64,000 nucleotides of DNA from Pyrinomonadaceae bacterium (GTDB taxonomy: Bacteria; Acidobacteriota; Blastocatellia; Pyrinomonadales; Pyrinomonadaceae). Shown here piece after piece: positions 35,773-45,225 of the stretch. Each line of letters begins with the position of its first letter. Within the stretch, counting starts at the first letter, position 1. Made by a program: the position numbers and the translations under genes. The stretch spans positions 186,001 through 250,000 of the forward strand of contig JANQRU010000006.1 in assembly GCA_028284415.1 (NCBI GenBank), in the 5' to 3' direction. The notes beneath the pieces were generated by a model. That model did no database searches. It was not told the origin of the DNA and worked only from the letters and a program-made list of their open reading frames with translations.

Positions 35773-36543
35773 ATGCCAGCAACTTTAACCCCCGAAACTG
35801 ATGAGAAACAAGAGCGTCGTGTTTCCAGAGTTCCAATAACTTTACCTCTCAAAGTAGAAGGTAAAGACGATACCAACACATCGTGGGATGAAATATCACG
35901 TTTGAATGACGTTTCGCCATTTGGGGCGTCATTTAATTTAACCCGCCCAGTTAAGAGAGGAAGATTAGTTCAATTAACATTACCCATGCCAAGGCGTATG
36001 CGTTGTTATGACCATATGGAATCGCAATATAAGGTATGGGCAATCGTCCGTCGCTGTATCTTAGTAGAAGATGAAAATGGAGAAGAATCTTATTTTCATG
36101 GTGTTGCTTTCATAGGTAAACAGCCTCCTAAAAGTTATTTTGAAAACCCTGCAACTCTTTACGAATTGACTCAAAAAGAAGATGATGGACTTTGGAGTAT
36201 TACTTACGCAGATTTAAATCCTGATGAGAGTCATTTACCAAAGCAAGATCGCAGACATTCTCGGTATGGAATTCCTGTTAATCTAAAAGTTGAGATATTA
36301 GATAAGGACGGCACACCTGTAAATAGCGAAACCACTGTTACGGAAAATGTCAGCTTAGGTGGAGCGTCTGTTTTCACTTCCTTGAATGTTGAAGTTAATT
36401 CATTCATCAAAGTAACCAGCGATCAATATGACATTGCTATAAAAGCAATCGTTCGCGGAAAACGTATCGGTCCCGATGGAATTCCACGTTTGCACATAGA
36501 ATTTATTGATAATTTCTTTCCGCTTAAAGGAATTGACCTATAA
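35773..36543 (+). CDS. Tandem PilZ-domain protein
   Basis: 256 aa. Two PilZ-like domains: first with ERRVSRVPITLPLKV and NDVSPFGASF (about 15-60), second with DRRHSRYGIPVNLKV and ENVSLGGASVF (about 155-205). Each keeps the RxxxR and D/N-x-S-x-x-G elements that bind cyclic di-GMP. No other domain is attached, so it is probably a c-di-GMP effector acting by protein contact. A strong SD (GGAGGAG) precedes the ATG. The 256-base region upstream holds divergent promoters for this gene and gyrA; I see no clear motif there. Confidence 0.8.
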   Translation: MPATLTPETDEKQERRVSRVPITLPLKVEGKDDTNTSWDEISRLNDVSPFGASFNLTRPVKRGRLVQLTLPMPRRMRCYDHMESQYKVWAIVRRCILVEDENGEESYFHGVAFIGKQPPKSYFENPATLYELTQKEDDGLWSITYADLNPDESHLPKQDRRHSRYGIPVNLKVEILDKDGTPVNSETTVTENVSLGGASVFTSLNVEVNSFIKVTSDQYDIAIKAIVRGKRIGPDGIPRLHIEFIDNFFPLKGIDL

Positions 36544-36595
36544 AAATAAAATTAAAAACCAAATAACTTGCAAATTAGTTCTTAAAGCTTAAAAT

Positions 36596-37255
36596 TTGCT
36601 TGTGAAAAATTCTCATCCAACAACTCACGAAATTTCCCCTACACTTGTAAAAATGGTTAGGGGATTAGTTTTTTTATTTTCTAAAACTATCTGGCGTGTA
36701 AATTTTCACAACAAAGAAAAAATCCCAAACGAACTAAAAAGTGGGTTAATAATTGCCTCAAACCATCAAACGTATTTTGATCCTTTTTGGATTTGTTTAC
36801 CGATACAAAAAGATATACGTTTTATGGCTTGGGATAAAGCTTTTGAGTGGTTTTTGGTAGGAAAATTGATTACTAAGTTAGGAGCATTTCCAATAAGCCT
36901 AAAACGCGGAGGCACGATAAAATCTCTGAAAGCGTCGCTAGATTTTCTACAAAATGGAAAAAGTCTTATGATTTTTCCGGAAGGTGAACGAGGATTAACC
37001 GATGGGAATCTGCTTAAATTCAAGACTGGTGCAGTTCGCCTTGCCATGGAGGCAGATGTACCAATTCTCCCTGTTACAATCCAAGGTGGAAACCAAATTT
37101 GGGCGAGAGGGCAAAAACTACCAAGATTTGGAAAAATAGATATTTATTTTCATGATCTATTTTACCTTCCTGAAAAGGAAAATAGCGAAGAATCAAGCGA
37201 ATATGTAAAAAAAAGAACAGATGAGTTGAAAGGCATCATCGCCTCTCAACTCTAA
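36596..37255 (+). CDS. 1-acyl-sn-glycerol-3-phosphate acyltransferase-like protein (PlsC family)
   Basis: 219 aa. PlsC motifs: NHQTYFDPF (H-x4-D), GAFPISLKRGG, FPEGERG and PILPVTIQGG. Makes phosphatidic acid from lysophosphatidic acid, or acylates a related lipid. The frame opens with TTG at 36596; a GTG at 36602 is an alternative. No good SD for either. Convergent with the kinase gene, whose stop lies seven bases from this stop. Confidence 0.9.
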   Translation: MLVKNSHPTTHEISPTLVKMVRGLVFLFSKTIWRVNFHNKEKIPNELKSGLIIASNHQTYFDPFWICLPIQKDIRFMAWDKAFEWFLVGKLITKLGAFPISLKRGGTIKSLKASLDFLQNGKSLMIFPEGERGLTDGNLLKFKTGAVRLAMEADVPILPVTIQGGNQIWARGQKLPRFGKIDIYFHDLFYLPEKENSEESSEYVKKRTDELKGIIASQL

Positions 37256-37261
37256 AATCTC

Positions 37262-39091
37262 TTAATTTTTTCTGGGTGGCGGAAAAGGTCGTTTTGGAGG
37301 TTTATTATTTTTTCTTTTGTTTTCTCTCATACGCTTAAGAGCTTCTCTTCTTTGTATGTCCAAAGCTCTTCTAACCTGTCTCTTCTGTGCGGGTGAAAGC
37401 TTATCATATTGCTCTCGAGACATCGGAAATCCTTTTGGTAAAACAGGGCGTGGAGGTCTGACTTTTCTGGCATCACTATTTTTGCTTTTTGGGTCAAAAG
37501 GATTGCTTCTGTTTTCAACTTTTGTCTTTCCTATAACTCGTCCATCTTTAGTAATTATTTTACCGTCTTTTGTTATTTTTAGTCCATCGGGAGTGATTAT
37601 TTCTCCTTCTGATATAACCAATTTTCCATCGCCCCCAACTGCAACCTTATTTTTATTAACCCCTTTACTTTTTTCTTTAGGCTTGGTTTCAGTCTTTGTG
37701 GCAACCTCACTTGGTTTTGAAGACTTGGGTTCGACTCGTTTCTCAGGTGATTCTTCCAAAGGAACTTCAACAAGTTTTACGGGTTCTTCTTCCACGTTTG
37801 TGTTAGCGTTTTCTAGTTCTGTATCTGTGTTTGATATTTCCGCAGTTGTTTCAAGTAAAGGTTTATTTGATTCAAATGCAGAGTTTTCCACAGGATTGGC
37901 TGTGGTTGTGGAAGGATTCCAAAAATAAACTATTGAAGCCGCTGTTCCAACGATTGCTAAAATTCCAAGTGCGGCAATCGCTCCTCCGAGCTTTCCACCT
38001 AAACTACTTTGAGTAGTAGGTGGAGCTACTTTTGCGTTTTCATCTGTATCTTGCTTACCTCCAACCAGAGTTTGAGGACGTACAAGTTTGGTCTGAACTG
38101 ATGCTTCGGCAATTTGTTGTTCAGACAAAACTTCGGTTTTTATATCCGACTGTTTCAGTGGTGCTGCTGTTTCTTTGTCCGGAATGAGTTTAGTATTTTG
38201 AGTAAGAAGATCGGTGTCAACATTTGTATTTGGAGCAGTACTTCTTTTAACTGAAACTTCTGTAACCTCCTCACCGGAAAGCATTTTACGCATCTCAATT
38301 GCTTCTTGGGGACGTTGATTAGCATTGAGTGACATCGCGTTCTCTAAGACCGCCGAAAATGTTTCGGGAATTTGATCGTGGATCAAATGAGCAGGGAGAA
38401 GCGGATCTTCTTCCTCATTCATAACCATCATCACGCGAGTTAAAGCATCAGCGGGAGCTTTTCCCGTTGCAAGGTGATAAATGGTTGCCGCCAGCGAATA
38501 AAGATCACTTCGCGGGTCAGTTCCTGTTCCTTGAATTTGCTCTAGAGAAGCATAATTCCGTGAATATCCAAAAATACTATTTGCAGCCGTTTGGTGATTA
38601 GCATCAGTTGGATTTCCCTTCGCCAAACCAAAATCAAGCAAAATAACTTTTCCATCGGAGGTAAGTTTTAGATTCTGAGGCTTTATATCTCGGTGGATGA
38701 CAGGATCATCTTGATTATGCAAGTATTCCAAAGCTTCAAGGAGTTGCTCTGTCCAATTCATTACATCCTCAATTGAAAAAGCTTTTCCGGATTTTTCCAT
38801 TGTCTCAAATAAATCATCGCCCGGAATGTACTCCATAACGATATATTGCCCGTTATCCTCAATGAAAAAGTCCGTAACTTTTGGCAAAGCTGAATGCTTG
38901 AGACTATTTAACAATCGTGCTTCGCGTTTGAATGCTTTAAGATACTTTTCATCAGGTAAAAGCGTTCCTTTAATTGCGACGGTGCTATTAAACCTTTGGT
39001 CTGTCGCAAGATAAACCGCTCCCATACCGCCTTGACCAATTTGTTTTTCAATGCGGTATCTTTTTTGTAGGATTTTTCCAGTCTCAATCAT
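37262..39091 (-). CDS. Transmembrane Ser/Thr protein kinase (Pkn2/PknB type)
   Basis: 609 aa. Kinase domain about 10-270: IGQGGMGAVYLATD (Gly loop), VAIKGTL (Lys), VIHRDIKPQNLKL (catalytic loop), ILLDFGLAKG (DFG). A linker, one membrane segment (about 370-391) and an external C-terminal region with short DGK-I-I repeats (TPDGLKITKDGKIITKDGR) and a basic Pro/Arg/Lys end. No PASTA, WD40 or TPR sensor domain. Typical of the many Hanks-type kinases in Acidobacteria. Paralog at 42983-45187. Substrates unknown. Confidence 0.92.
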   Translation of the reverse strand: MIETGKILQKRYRIEKQIGQGGMGAVYLATDQRFNSTVAIKGTLLPDEKYLKAFKREARLLNSLKHSALPKVTDFFIEDNGQYIVMEYIPGDDLFETMEKSGKAFSIEDVMNWTEQLLEALEYLHNQDDPVIHRDIKPQNLKLTSDGKVILLDFGLAKGNPTDANHQTAANSIFGYSRNYASLEQIQGTGTDPRSDLYSLAATIYHLATGKAPADALTRVMMVMNEEEDPLLPAHLIHDQIPETFSAVLENAMSLNANQRPQEAIEMRKMLSGEEVTEVSVKRSTAPNTNVDTDLLTQNTKLIPDKETAAPLKQSDIKTEVLSEQQIAEASVQTKLVRPQTLVGGKQDTDENAKVAPPTTQSSLGGKLGGAIAALGILAIVGTAASIVYFWNPSTTTANPVENSAFESNKPLLETTAEISNTDTELENANTNVEEEPVKLVEVPLEESPEKRVEPKSSKPSEVATKTETKPKEKSKGVNKNKVAVGGDGKLVISEGEIITPDGLKITKDGKIITKDGRVIGKTKVENRSNPFDPKSKNSDARKVRPPRPVLPKGFPMSREQYDKLSPAQKRQVRRALDIQRREALKRMRENKRKNNKPPKRPFPPPRKN

Positions 39092-39251
39092 TTTTTCAAC
39101 TCCAAGAAAAACTGCTGAAATTATAATAACATTTTTACCTAAAACCTAATTTTCAATTAATTTTTTACAAAATAAGAAACAATCTTGAAAATCTACCGAT
39201 AATTTAATTGGGAGAGGTTTATCTTTAGTACGCTGAAGGAGAAATTTTGTT

Positions 39252-39743
39252 ATGCCGAAAATAAAGAGATCGCCACCGATTCATCAACACTACAGAAAAC
39301 CAAATAATGTAGAAAAACCCAAACCACAAAATAGAGATGATGATTTTCGGGAAAACGGCTCAAGAAATATTTCTCCACACAACCTAAACTCCTCCCGTGA
39401 AGGTTTTGACTATGGCTCTTACAAAAAATACGAAATTGAGGATTATTACGAAAAGGGCAAAAAAGGTAAAAAATACGTAAAAGGAAATAATGGCAAACGT
39501 GCTGCTCTGGAAGAGGCAATCGAAGAAGCCATTCAAAAAGCTCTTGAAGAACAAGCTATTCTTGAAGAGTTGAAACAAGAGGCTCTCAAACAAGAAGAAA
39601 TAAAACAAGAGCAGATTCGTGAAGAGGTAAAACGCGACGATATAAAAGATACTGAGCAAGATTCAACATTGAAAAAAGATACTCACAAAAAAGAGCTTTT
39701 ACATAATGAACGTCACACACCGCACGAAACTCAGCGAGGATAA
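39252..39743 (+). CDS. Highly charged coiled-coil protein, unknown
   Basis: 163 aa, not recognised. The N-terminal half is basic and disordered-looking (KIKRSPPIHQHYRKPNN), with a Tyr/Lys segment (YEIEDYYEKGKKGKKYVKG); the second half is an unbroken Glu/Lys/Gln helix (about 84-130, LEEAIEEAIQKALEEQAILE). No signal peptide or membrane segment. AAGGAG is located about 11 bases before the ATG. Stands alone between divergent kinase and convergent gene at 39855. Function unknown. Confidence 0.55.
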   Translation: MPKIKRSPPIHQHYRKPNNVEKPKPQNRDDDFRENGSRNISPHNLNSSREGFDYGSYKKYEIEDYYEKGKKGKKYVKGNNGKRAALEEAIEEAIQKALEEQAILEELKQEALKQEEIKQEQIREEVKRDDIKDTEQDSTLKKDTHKKELLHNERHTPHETQRG

Positions 39744-39796
39744 AACTCACATACCAAGTAAATAAATTCAAGAAATTCTTTATCAAACAACATTTA

Positions 39797-39823
39797 GGGC
39801 ATCCTTAGAAATTTAGGATGCCC
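39797..39823. terminator. Bidirectional terminator
   Basis: Perfect 9-bp stem GGGCATCCT/AGGATGCCC (39797-39805 and 39815-39823) with a 9-base loop, between two convergent genes. Confidence 0.75.
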
Positions 39824-39854
39824 ATTCGTTAACTTAAGTTTCTTTCTAAATCAA

Positions 39855-40337
39855 TTAATAGGCACTCGAACCAACTAACGGTAATCTATATATTCTCGCT
39901 AAAGTATTTAATTCATATCTTAGCTTTGCCCAATTTGCTTCGGTTTTTTTGCCAAGACGTCGCTTTTTCACCGTGCGATTAATGTCAGTAGCTAGGTTCA
40001 AAACTTTTCTAACTTGAGCTTTGTTTTCTATCCAACGATCACTTTTATCAAACTCTCTTTCGAGTTCATCAGTTTCATTTTCTAACTTTCTCGCTTTTTT
40101 CATCAAATTATCTTCGCGTTCTGTACCATCTAATCTGCTGTTATCCAATGACTCATCGAAATTATCAACAAAATTATCTGCTCTTGTTTCAACGCGTTTA
40201 ATAACTTTCTCTACCTGTTTCTTTGTATAAATCTTACCGCGAGCTTTGCGTGGTTGGGCATTGCTAATATCAGCAATTACTAAGATCATAAATACGGCTG
40301 AAACACCTACGATTAATTTCATCAAGTTCTCTTTCAT
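39855..40337 (-). CDS. Secreted helical protein, unknown
   Basis: 160 aa, not recognised. Signal peptide (about 1-27, LIVGVSAVFMILVIADISNA) and a charged helical mature region (VIKRVETRADNFVDNFDESL, then KKARKLENETDELEREFD). A clear SD AAGGAGAG precedes the ATG. No Cys or catalytic motif. The shape suggests a periplasmic helical-bundle protein; I have no function for it. Confidence 0.65.
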   Translation of the reverse strand: MKENLMKLIVGVSAVFMILVIADISNAQPRKARGKIYTKKQVEKVIKRVETRADNFVDNFDESLDNSRLDGTEREDNLMKKARKLENETDELEREFDKSDRWIENKAQVRKVLNLATDINRTVKKRRLGKKTEANWAKLRYELNTLARIYRLPLVGSSAY

Positions 40338-40435
40338 TTTTATCTCTCCTTAATTATCAAAAAATATGAATGATATTTTATAAATTCGTTTGAGCTTTTT
40401 TATCAATGCTCACTATTTCAGACGCAGAGACATTT

Positions 40436-40464
40436 GAAAAAGTCGAACTAATTTCGACTTTTTC
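40436..40464. terminator. Terminator downstream of the DNA glycosylase gene
   Basis: Perfect 12-bp stem (40436-40447 with 40453-40464, arm GAAAAAGTCGAA) and 5-base loop, with T-tract formed by the stem end. Lies 129 bases past the glycosylase stop on the minus strand, in an otherwise empty AT-rich 255-base gap. Confidence 0.6.
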
Positions 40465-40592
40465 ACAAAATAATTTTTCTTGTAAATTATTATGCAAAAA
40501 GGATTTGTAAGATACGTCTAATTATAAATTATTGAATTATACAGTGAACTATAAATTGAGATTTAATTGAAGATTTCTTAAAAAAGTTTAGT

Positions 40593-41483
40593 TTAGTTTT
40601 TCTGCTCGTCAAGCCATCTTTTGCTCATATCAAACCACATAACAAGCCCTTTCCAATCCCCAAATCGCTCATAAAATTTTTCAATTTTCTTATCTGTACA
40701 AGTTTTTCCATTGTTATGTTTCTTGTAAAACTCTGAACGCAAAAAGGAATCTAAAGCAAGACCATCATACCTCCCGATTAATTTGAGAAGATTCTCTGCT
40801 GCGTAGTTTCCAACACCTTTTATTTTTTTCATTTCTTTTTTTAATTCGGGCGTTGGTAAATCAGTTTTTGACCATTCTTCCGGTTTTACTTTTCCAATTG
40901 CCACAGACTCAGCTAGTTCAACAAAATACTCAGAACGATAACCCGCTCTGATCTCTTCTTTGTAAAAATCTACATCAACGTTTGCCATTGCCTCTGCTGT
41001 TGGAAAAGATTTTCCCCCTTTGTTATTTTCTTCTCCGAGCTTCTGAACTAAATTTGTCACCATATTTTTGGTCAAAGCCCAAGAGCAATTTGTCGTACAG
41101 ATTGTTTTGACTAAATCCTCATAGACATTCGGCGAACGCAAAAGTCTGCCCGCTCCTAATTTCTTGATCCACGTAAACTCTTTTTCTTCTTCGATGAGTT
41201 GATAAAATTCAGTCAAATCTTCATCAATCCGAAATATACGTTTTACACACTTCTTAATTTTTTCTTGTGTTTTCTTTGAGGTGCGTTTATCTGAGAATTG
41301 AATTTTTATCTTTTTGTCAGTTTCACTTATATCTGCCGAAACAGGCTTTTTACTAGTTTCATTTTGAAAGGTGTAAGTAAGTTTCCAATTATCTTCATCG
41401 AGACTAAATGGGGCGAGTTGATACCACCCGTGGCTGTAAATGGTATTTTTGTAGCTAAAATTTTGTGGTCTGTTAATGAACAT
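40593..41483 (-). CDS. HhH-GPD base-excision DNA glycosylase (AlkA/OGG-like)
   Basis: 296 aa. The helix-hairpin-helix and GPD region is IKGVGNYAAENLLKLIGRYD followed by LALDSFLRSEFY, giving the catalytic Asp. The position that holds Lys in OGG1-type bifunctional enzymes is Tyr (GVGNY), so it is probably a monofunctional, AlkA-like glycosylase. The N-terminal beta part (FSYKNTIYSHGWYQLAPFSL) resembles the AlkA/OGG N-domain. Removes damaged bases such as alkylated purines; the exact lesion is unknown. Confidence 0.8.
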   Translation of the reverse strand: MFINRPQNFSYKNTIYSHGWYQLAPFSLDEDNWKLTYTFQNETSKKPVSADISETDKKIKIQFSDKRTSKKTQEKIKKCVKRIFRIDEDLTEFYQLIEEEKEFTWIKKLGAGRLLRSPNVYEDLVKTICTTNCSWALTKNMVTNLVQKLGEENNKGGKSFPTAEAMANVDVDFYKEEIRAGYRSEYFVELAESVAIGKVKPEEWSKTDLPTPELKKEMKKIKGVGNYAAENLLKLIGRYDGLALDSFLRSEFYKKHNNGKTCTDKKIEKFYERFGDWKGLVMWFDMSKRWLDEQKN

Positions 41484-41502
41484 TTATTTTAGAGATAAAA
41501 AT

Positions 41503-41536
41503 AAAGTTCCATATCAAATCAATGATCTGGAACTTT
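41503..41536 (-). terminator. Terminator after the TPR gene
   Basis: 9-bp stem AAAGTTCCA/TGGAACTTT (41503-41511 and 41528-41536) followed on the minus strand by a T-rich run, 24 bases past the TPR stop codon. Confidence 0.65.
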
Positions 41537-41560
41537 GTTTGTAAAAAAAATCAACTTGAT

Positions 41561-42952
41561 TTAGTTATTGCTAATGGCATTCATTAGGCGTTCTGCTAAA
41601 CCGGGATCGATTTCTTTTAATTTATCGTGCTGTTGCTTAGCAGCAGTTAGATTATTACCTAGAAAATACATATACCCTAAGTTATATCTGGCTTTTGCAA
41701 AATTTGGACTGAGCTCCAAACATTTCTTATAAGCTTCAATTGCTTTATCTCTTTGACCATCAGCATAAAGAGCATTTCCAAGCAAATAAAACCCATCAGA
41801 ATAATCTGGATTATCTTGTGTGAATTGTTGTAACCCCTTAACTGCATCTTTGTAATGCTTTGTTGCAGTTTTCGTCTGATTTAGAAAATCATAAGCTCTT
41901 CCCAAATAGAAATTTGATTCTCCATCGCCCGGTTGTAGTTCAAGAGCTTTTTTACAAGTCCTGATAGCGGCTTCATATTGCTTCGAGTCATTATAAGCAC
42001 GACACAGGTTTGTGTAAGCCATATATTGATTAGGAACTAACTCAATAGCTTTTTTAGCCGTTTCAATTGCATAAGCAGTTTTATCATTGAGGCTAAAATA
42101 CCAACTCAAGCTGACGTGTAGGTCACCGTCATTTGGGTATTGCTCAATAGCTTTTTTTGTAACCTCTATCGCTTCATCATATTTTCCCTGATTACGATAA
42201 ATCTCTGCCAAATTTACATAAGCACCGTAAAATTTATTATCCGTAGCAATAACAGTTTTGTAAGCATTTGCCGCTTCGTCCAACTTCTTTTGTCTTTGTA
42301 AAGAATCTGCAATATAAAACCAAGACCATGCGCCAAACCTTGTTCCCTTTTGAAGTGCTAAACGCGATGCCGATTCTTGATTATCATAATCGCCAATTGC
42401 GTTGTAGCTTTTTGCCATAAAATAATGAACATTTGGATTTTGAACCTTCAGACTTACGGCTTGCTGAAATGATCTGATTGCATCATTATACTGTTTCTTT
42501 TCATGGTAAATCTGCCCTTCGGCGATATAAAAATATGGTCTCTTGGGGGCTAATCTGATAGCCTGCTGGACATCTTGAAGAGCTAAATCCAGCTCTTTAC
42601 GTAAGAAATTAGCTTGCCACCGAACAGCAAAAACTTCTAATGGTCGATAGCCTTGATTTAGGGCAATGCTAAATTCGTTAACTGCTTGATCATACTGTTT
42701 TAAGTTAAAATGCGAATACCCCTTAGAAAATCTAGCAAATGGGAAGTTTGGCATTAAGACAAGAGCTTCGGCATACTTGTTTAACGCAGTCTTGTAATCT
42801 TTTTTACGATAAAATTGATCACCTTCAAGTGCCAAACTTCTTGCTTTTCGCCGTTCCTTTCTGCTTTGAGCATCAGAATCAATTGGCAAAGCCAAAAGAA
42901 ACGTTCCCAATAGAACCAATATTACTAAATTTATAAAACCCTTTTTGGTCAT
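41561..42952 (-). CDS. Secreted TPR-repeat protein
   Basis: 463 aa. A signal peptide (about 1-29) and about eleven tetratricopeptide repeats through the whole mature protein (for example YAEALVLMPNFPFARFSKGY, AYKKCLELSPNFAKARYNLG). TPRs mediate protein contacts; located outside the cytoplasm it could scaffold envelope machinery. It starts 30 bases after the kinase at 42983, strongly suggesting co-transcription and perhaps a working link with the kinase external domain. Confidence 0.85.
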   Translation of the reverse strand: MTKKGFINLVILVLLGTFLLALPIDSDAQSRKERRKARSLALEGDQFYRKKDYKTALNKYAEALVLMPNFPFARFSKGYSHFNLKQYDQAVNEFSIALNQGYRPLEVFAVRWQANFLRKELDLALQDVQQAIRLAPKRPYFYIAEGQIYHEKKQYNDAIRSFQQAVSLKVQNPNVHYFMAKSYNAIGDYDNQESASRLALQKGTRFGAWSWFYIADSLQRQKKLDEAANAYKTVIATDNKFYGAYVNLAEIYRNQGKYDEAIEVTKKAIEQYPNDGDLHVSLSWYFSLNDKTAYAIETAKKAIELVPNQYMAYTNLCRAYNDSKQYEAAIRTCKKALELQPGDGESNFYLGRAYDFLNQTKTATKHYKDAVKGLQQFTQDNPDYSDGFYLLGNALYADGQRDKAIEAYKKCLELSPNFAKARYNLGYMYFLGNNLTAAKQQHDKLKEIDPGLAERLMNAISNN

Positions 42953-42982
42953 TTTTGATCTCCTAACTACTTAAATCTGCTA

Positions 42983-45187
42983 TTACTGAATGATATCCGT
43001 TCGCCCTCCACGTTTTTTCGGAGTTTTCTTTGGAGTCGGCTTTCTTGGCGGCTTTTTAACTGGTGTTTTTCTAGTTACAACCCGAGGCGTAGGTCTTGGT
43101 GTACTCCTTCTAACCGGCGTTGATGCGGGTTTTGTTCTAGACCCGGATGTTGTAACAGTTGTTTTTTTAGTCCCAGTCGGAGTACTCGGACTATCAGGCT
43201 GTTCTTCCGTATTTGTCTCAGTATTTGTATTTGCTAAGTCCTCTCCGGTATTTGTGTTTGAATCAGTATTGACATTTTCGTCAATTGTATTTGACTCCAC
43301 AATATCCGGCGTAGGTTCAGGCGTTGGCTCAACTGAAGGTTGAGGTGTAGGATTGGTGTTCGCATCATTGGTTCCAGCTCCGGTACTTCCGCCATACATA
43401 TACCAACCAACTCCTAGAGCCGAACCGAGAAGCAATACTAAAACCAACCCAAGTCCGCCAAGTATTGCAATATATTTTCCTGTTGAACTCTTTGAAGTAG
43501 GTGGAATTGCTGCCGCAGCAACAGCTTTTTCTTGATCTTCCTGCGGTGCAATTTTCTCTTGAGAATCTTCCGTCACATCAGAAAACTCTTCTGATTCATT
43601 GAAATCATTTGTTAAGGCGAAGTCCGTAGTTTTATCTCCTACTTCCTCTTGCCCTTTAACCGAATCATTTTCAAAACTAGAAAAATCCGTTGTTTCGCTT
43701 TGAACTTCACTATCTGCACTTTCTGAATCAACGTTTACCTGATCTTCCAAAGAAATCAAAGGGACAGTAGCTTCAGGTGCAAAATCTTCACCACCTTCAT
43801 TTGTAAATCCATCGCTGGTGGAAAAATCTTCCGCGTTTGAAGTATCTTTAACATTTACCCCAGCACTTGTTTTAAAGTCAGGATCATCGGGTATTGCCGA
43901 AGGTATGTCCGAATAATCATCACTTGTTGCAAAATCATTTGAAGTCTCATTAACAACATTTTGCTCATTTGTCGGCAAAGCATTATCTAACAAAACTTCC
44001 GTTTCCATTCCGATTGCATCATCATTTGCTTCTGCAATCGGTAAATCCTCAGCATTTACCTGAACAGTGGCATCCAAATCATTATTTACTTCACTGACTT
44101 CCGGAATGCTGGGTATTTCAGATGAATCTATAACTTCTGTTTTTTGTGCAGAAACATCTTCTTCAACTGAATCCATTTGTGCCATTGGTGAACTTTGAAC
44201 TTCGGGTTCAGAAACAGAATCAGACGGAATTGACTCAACTGGAATCGGCGGAACGTCAGAAATAACCTCAGTTTTTTCGCCAACTTTTTCCGGTAGCTCA
44301 ATGTCATCAGTATTAAATGCAACCGTCTCAGCAGACATTGAATTTTGAACTTTGTTGAAAGCACGTCGCAAAGATTTTTGCATATCACGAGCACTTTCAT
44401 GACGTTTTTCCTGGCTGATTTCCATTCCCTGCAAAATTATGTCAGAGATTGATTTTGGTACTTCAGCATTTAGTTCATCAATGGATTTAATTGGATCAGG
44501 CAGGTTAGCCAAAAGACTATCTGCACGGGTTAACGAATCAGGCGGAACTGTACTTGTAAGAAGCTGATACAAAGTTGCCGAAAGCGAATAAATATCGCTA
44601 CGCGGACTTGTTCCTGTTCCCCTTATTTGCTCCATAGGTGCATAGTGTGGTGTGTATCCAACCACGCTACCTGATGTTGTCAGACGGGTCTGTCCAAGGG
44701 CTTGTTTTGATAAACCAAAATCAAGCAATACGATGTGATTATCGTCTGTCAATTTCAGGTTTTGAGGTTTAATATCCCGATGAATTATTGGTGGTTCATT
44801 GGTATGCAAATAATGCAATGCTTCTAGTAATTGATCTGCCCAAAACATCACCCAATTCAAAGGAAATGGCTTTTCAGAAGTTTTTAATCTCTGCGATAAA
44901 TCATCACCTGAGATATGTTCCATTACCAGATATTGTTCATCTTTCTCCACAAAGTGATCGCTGACTTTTGGCAACACGGGATGACGCAGATTTGCTAAAG
45001 TTTTAGCTTCTCTTTCAAATGCTTCTGCCAACATTGGATCGTCTCCAACTGTTGTTCGCTTGAGTGCCATCGCACTACCGAGACGCTGATCTACAGCAAG
45101 ATAAACTTCGCCCATACCACCTTTACCTATTAGATGTACTATTAGGTAGCGGTTCTGAAGTAATGTATTAGGGGCTAATGGTTTCAT
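42983..45187 (-). CDS. Transmembrane Ser/Thr protein kinase with long acidic linker
   Basis: 734 aa. Kinase domain about 10-275: LIGKGGMGEVYLAVDQ, MALKRTTV, IIHRDIKPQNLKL, IVLLDFGLSKQ. About 290 residues of low-complexity acidic Ser/Asp/Glu sequence follow, with several TEVI-type repeats (EKTEVISD, QKTEVIDS, METEVLLD) that are possible phosphosites. One membrane segment lies about 570-600 and then an external Asn/Thr then Pro/Lys/Arg-rich tail (KPPRKPTPKKTPKKRGG). Paralog of the kinase at 37262. Operon order is zinc-ribbon protein, this kinase, TPR protein. Confidence 0.9.
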   Translation of the reverse strand: MKPLAPNTLLQNRYLIVHLIGKGGMGEVYLAVDQRLGSAMALKRTTVGDDPMLAEAFEREAKTLANLRHPVLPKVSDHFVEKDEQYLVMEHISGDDLSQRLKTSEKPFPLNWVMFWADQLLEALHYLHTNEPPIIHRDIKPQNLKLTDDNHIVLLDFGLSKQALGQTRLTTSGSVVGYTPHYAPMEQIRGTGTSPRSDIYSLSATLYQLLTSTVPPDSLTRADSLLANLPDPIKSIDELNAEVPKSISDIILQGMEISQEKRHESARDMQKSLRRAFNKVQNSMSAETVAFNTDDIELPEKVGEKTEVISDVPPIPVESIPSDSVSEPEVQSSPMAQMDSVEEDVSAQKTEVIDSSEIPSIPEVSEVNNDLDATVQVNAEDLPIAEANDDAIGMETEVLLDNALPTNEQNVVNETSNDFATSDDYSDIPSAIPDDPDFKTSAGVNVKDTSNAEDFSTSDGFTNEGGEDFAPEATVPLISLEDQVNVDSESADSEVQSETTDFSSFENDSVKGQEEVGDKTTDFALTNDFNESEEFSDVTEDSQEKIAPQEDQEKAVAAAAIPPTSKSSTGKYIAILGGLGLVLVLLLGSALGVGWYMYGGSTGAGTNDANTNPTPQPSVEPTPEPTPDIVESNTIDENVNTDSNTNTGEDLANTNTETNTEEQPDSPSTPTGTKKTTVTTSGSRTKPASTPVRRSTPRPTPRVVTRKTPVKKPPRKPTPKKTPKKRGGRTDIIQ

Positions 45188-45225
45188 TTTATACTTCCAA
45201 TCTAATTGTTAAGTTGTTTTGTTAT

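Noticed and set aside
37317-37928. A 203-codon plus-strand frame opposite the first kinase
   Set aside because: Antisense shadow of the low-complexity external part of the kinase; no ribosome-binding site and no recognisable protein features.
42990-43343. Plus-strand Val/Gly/Phe-rich frame opposite the second kinase tail
   Set aside because: It is the complement of the Pro/Thr/Lys-rich external region of the kinase; composition is an artefact.
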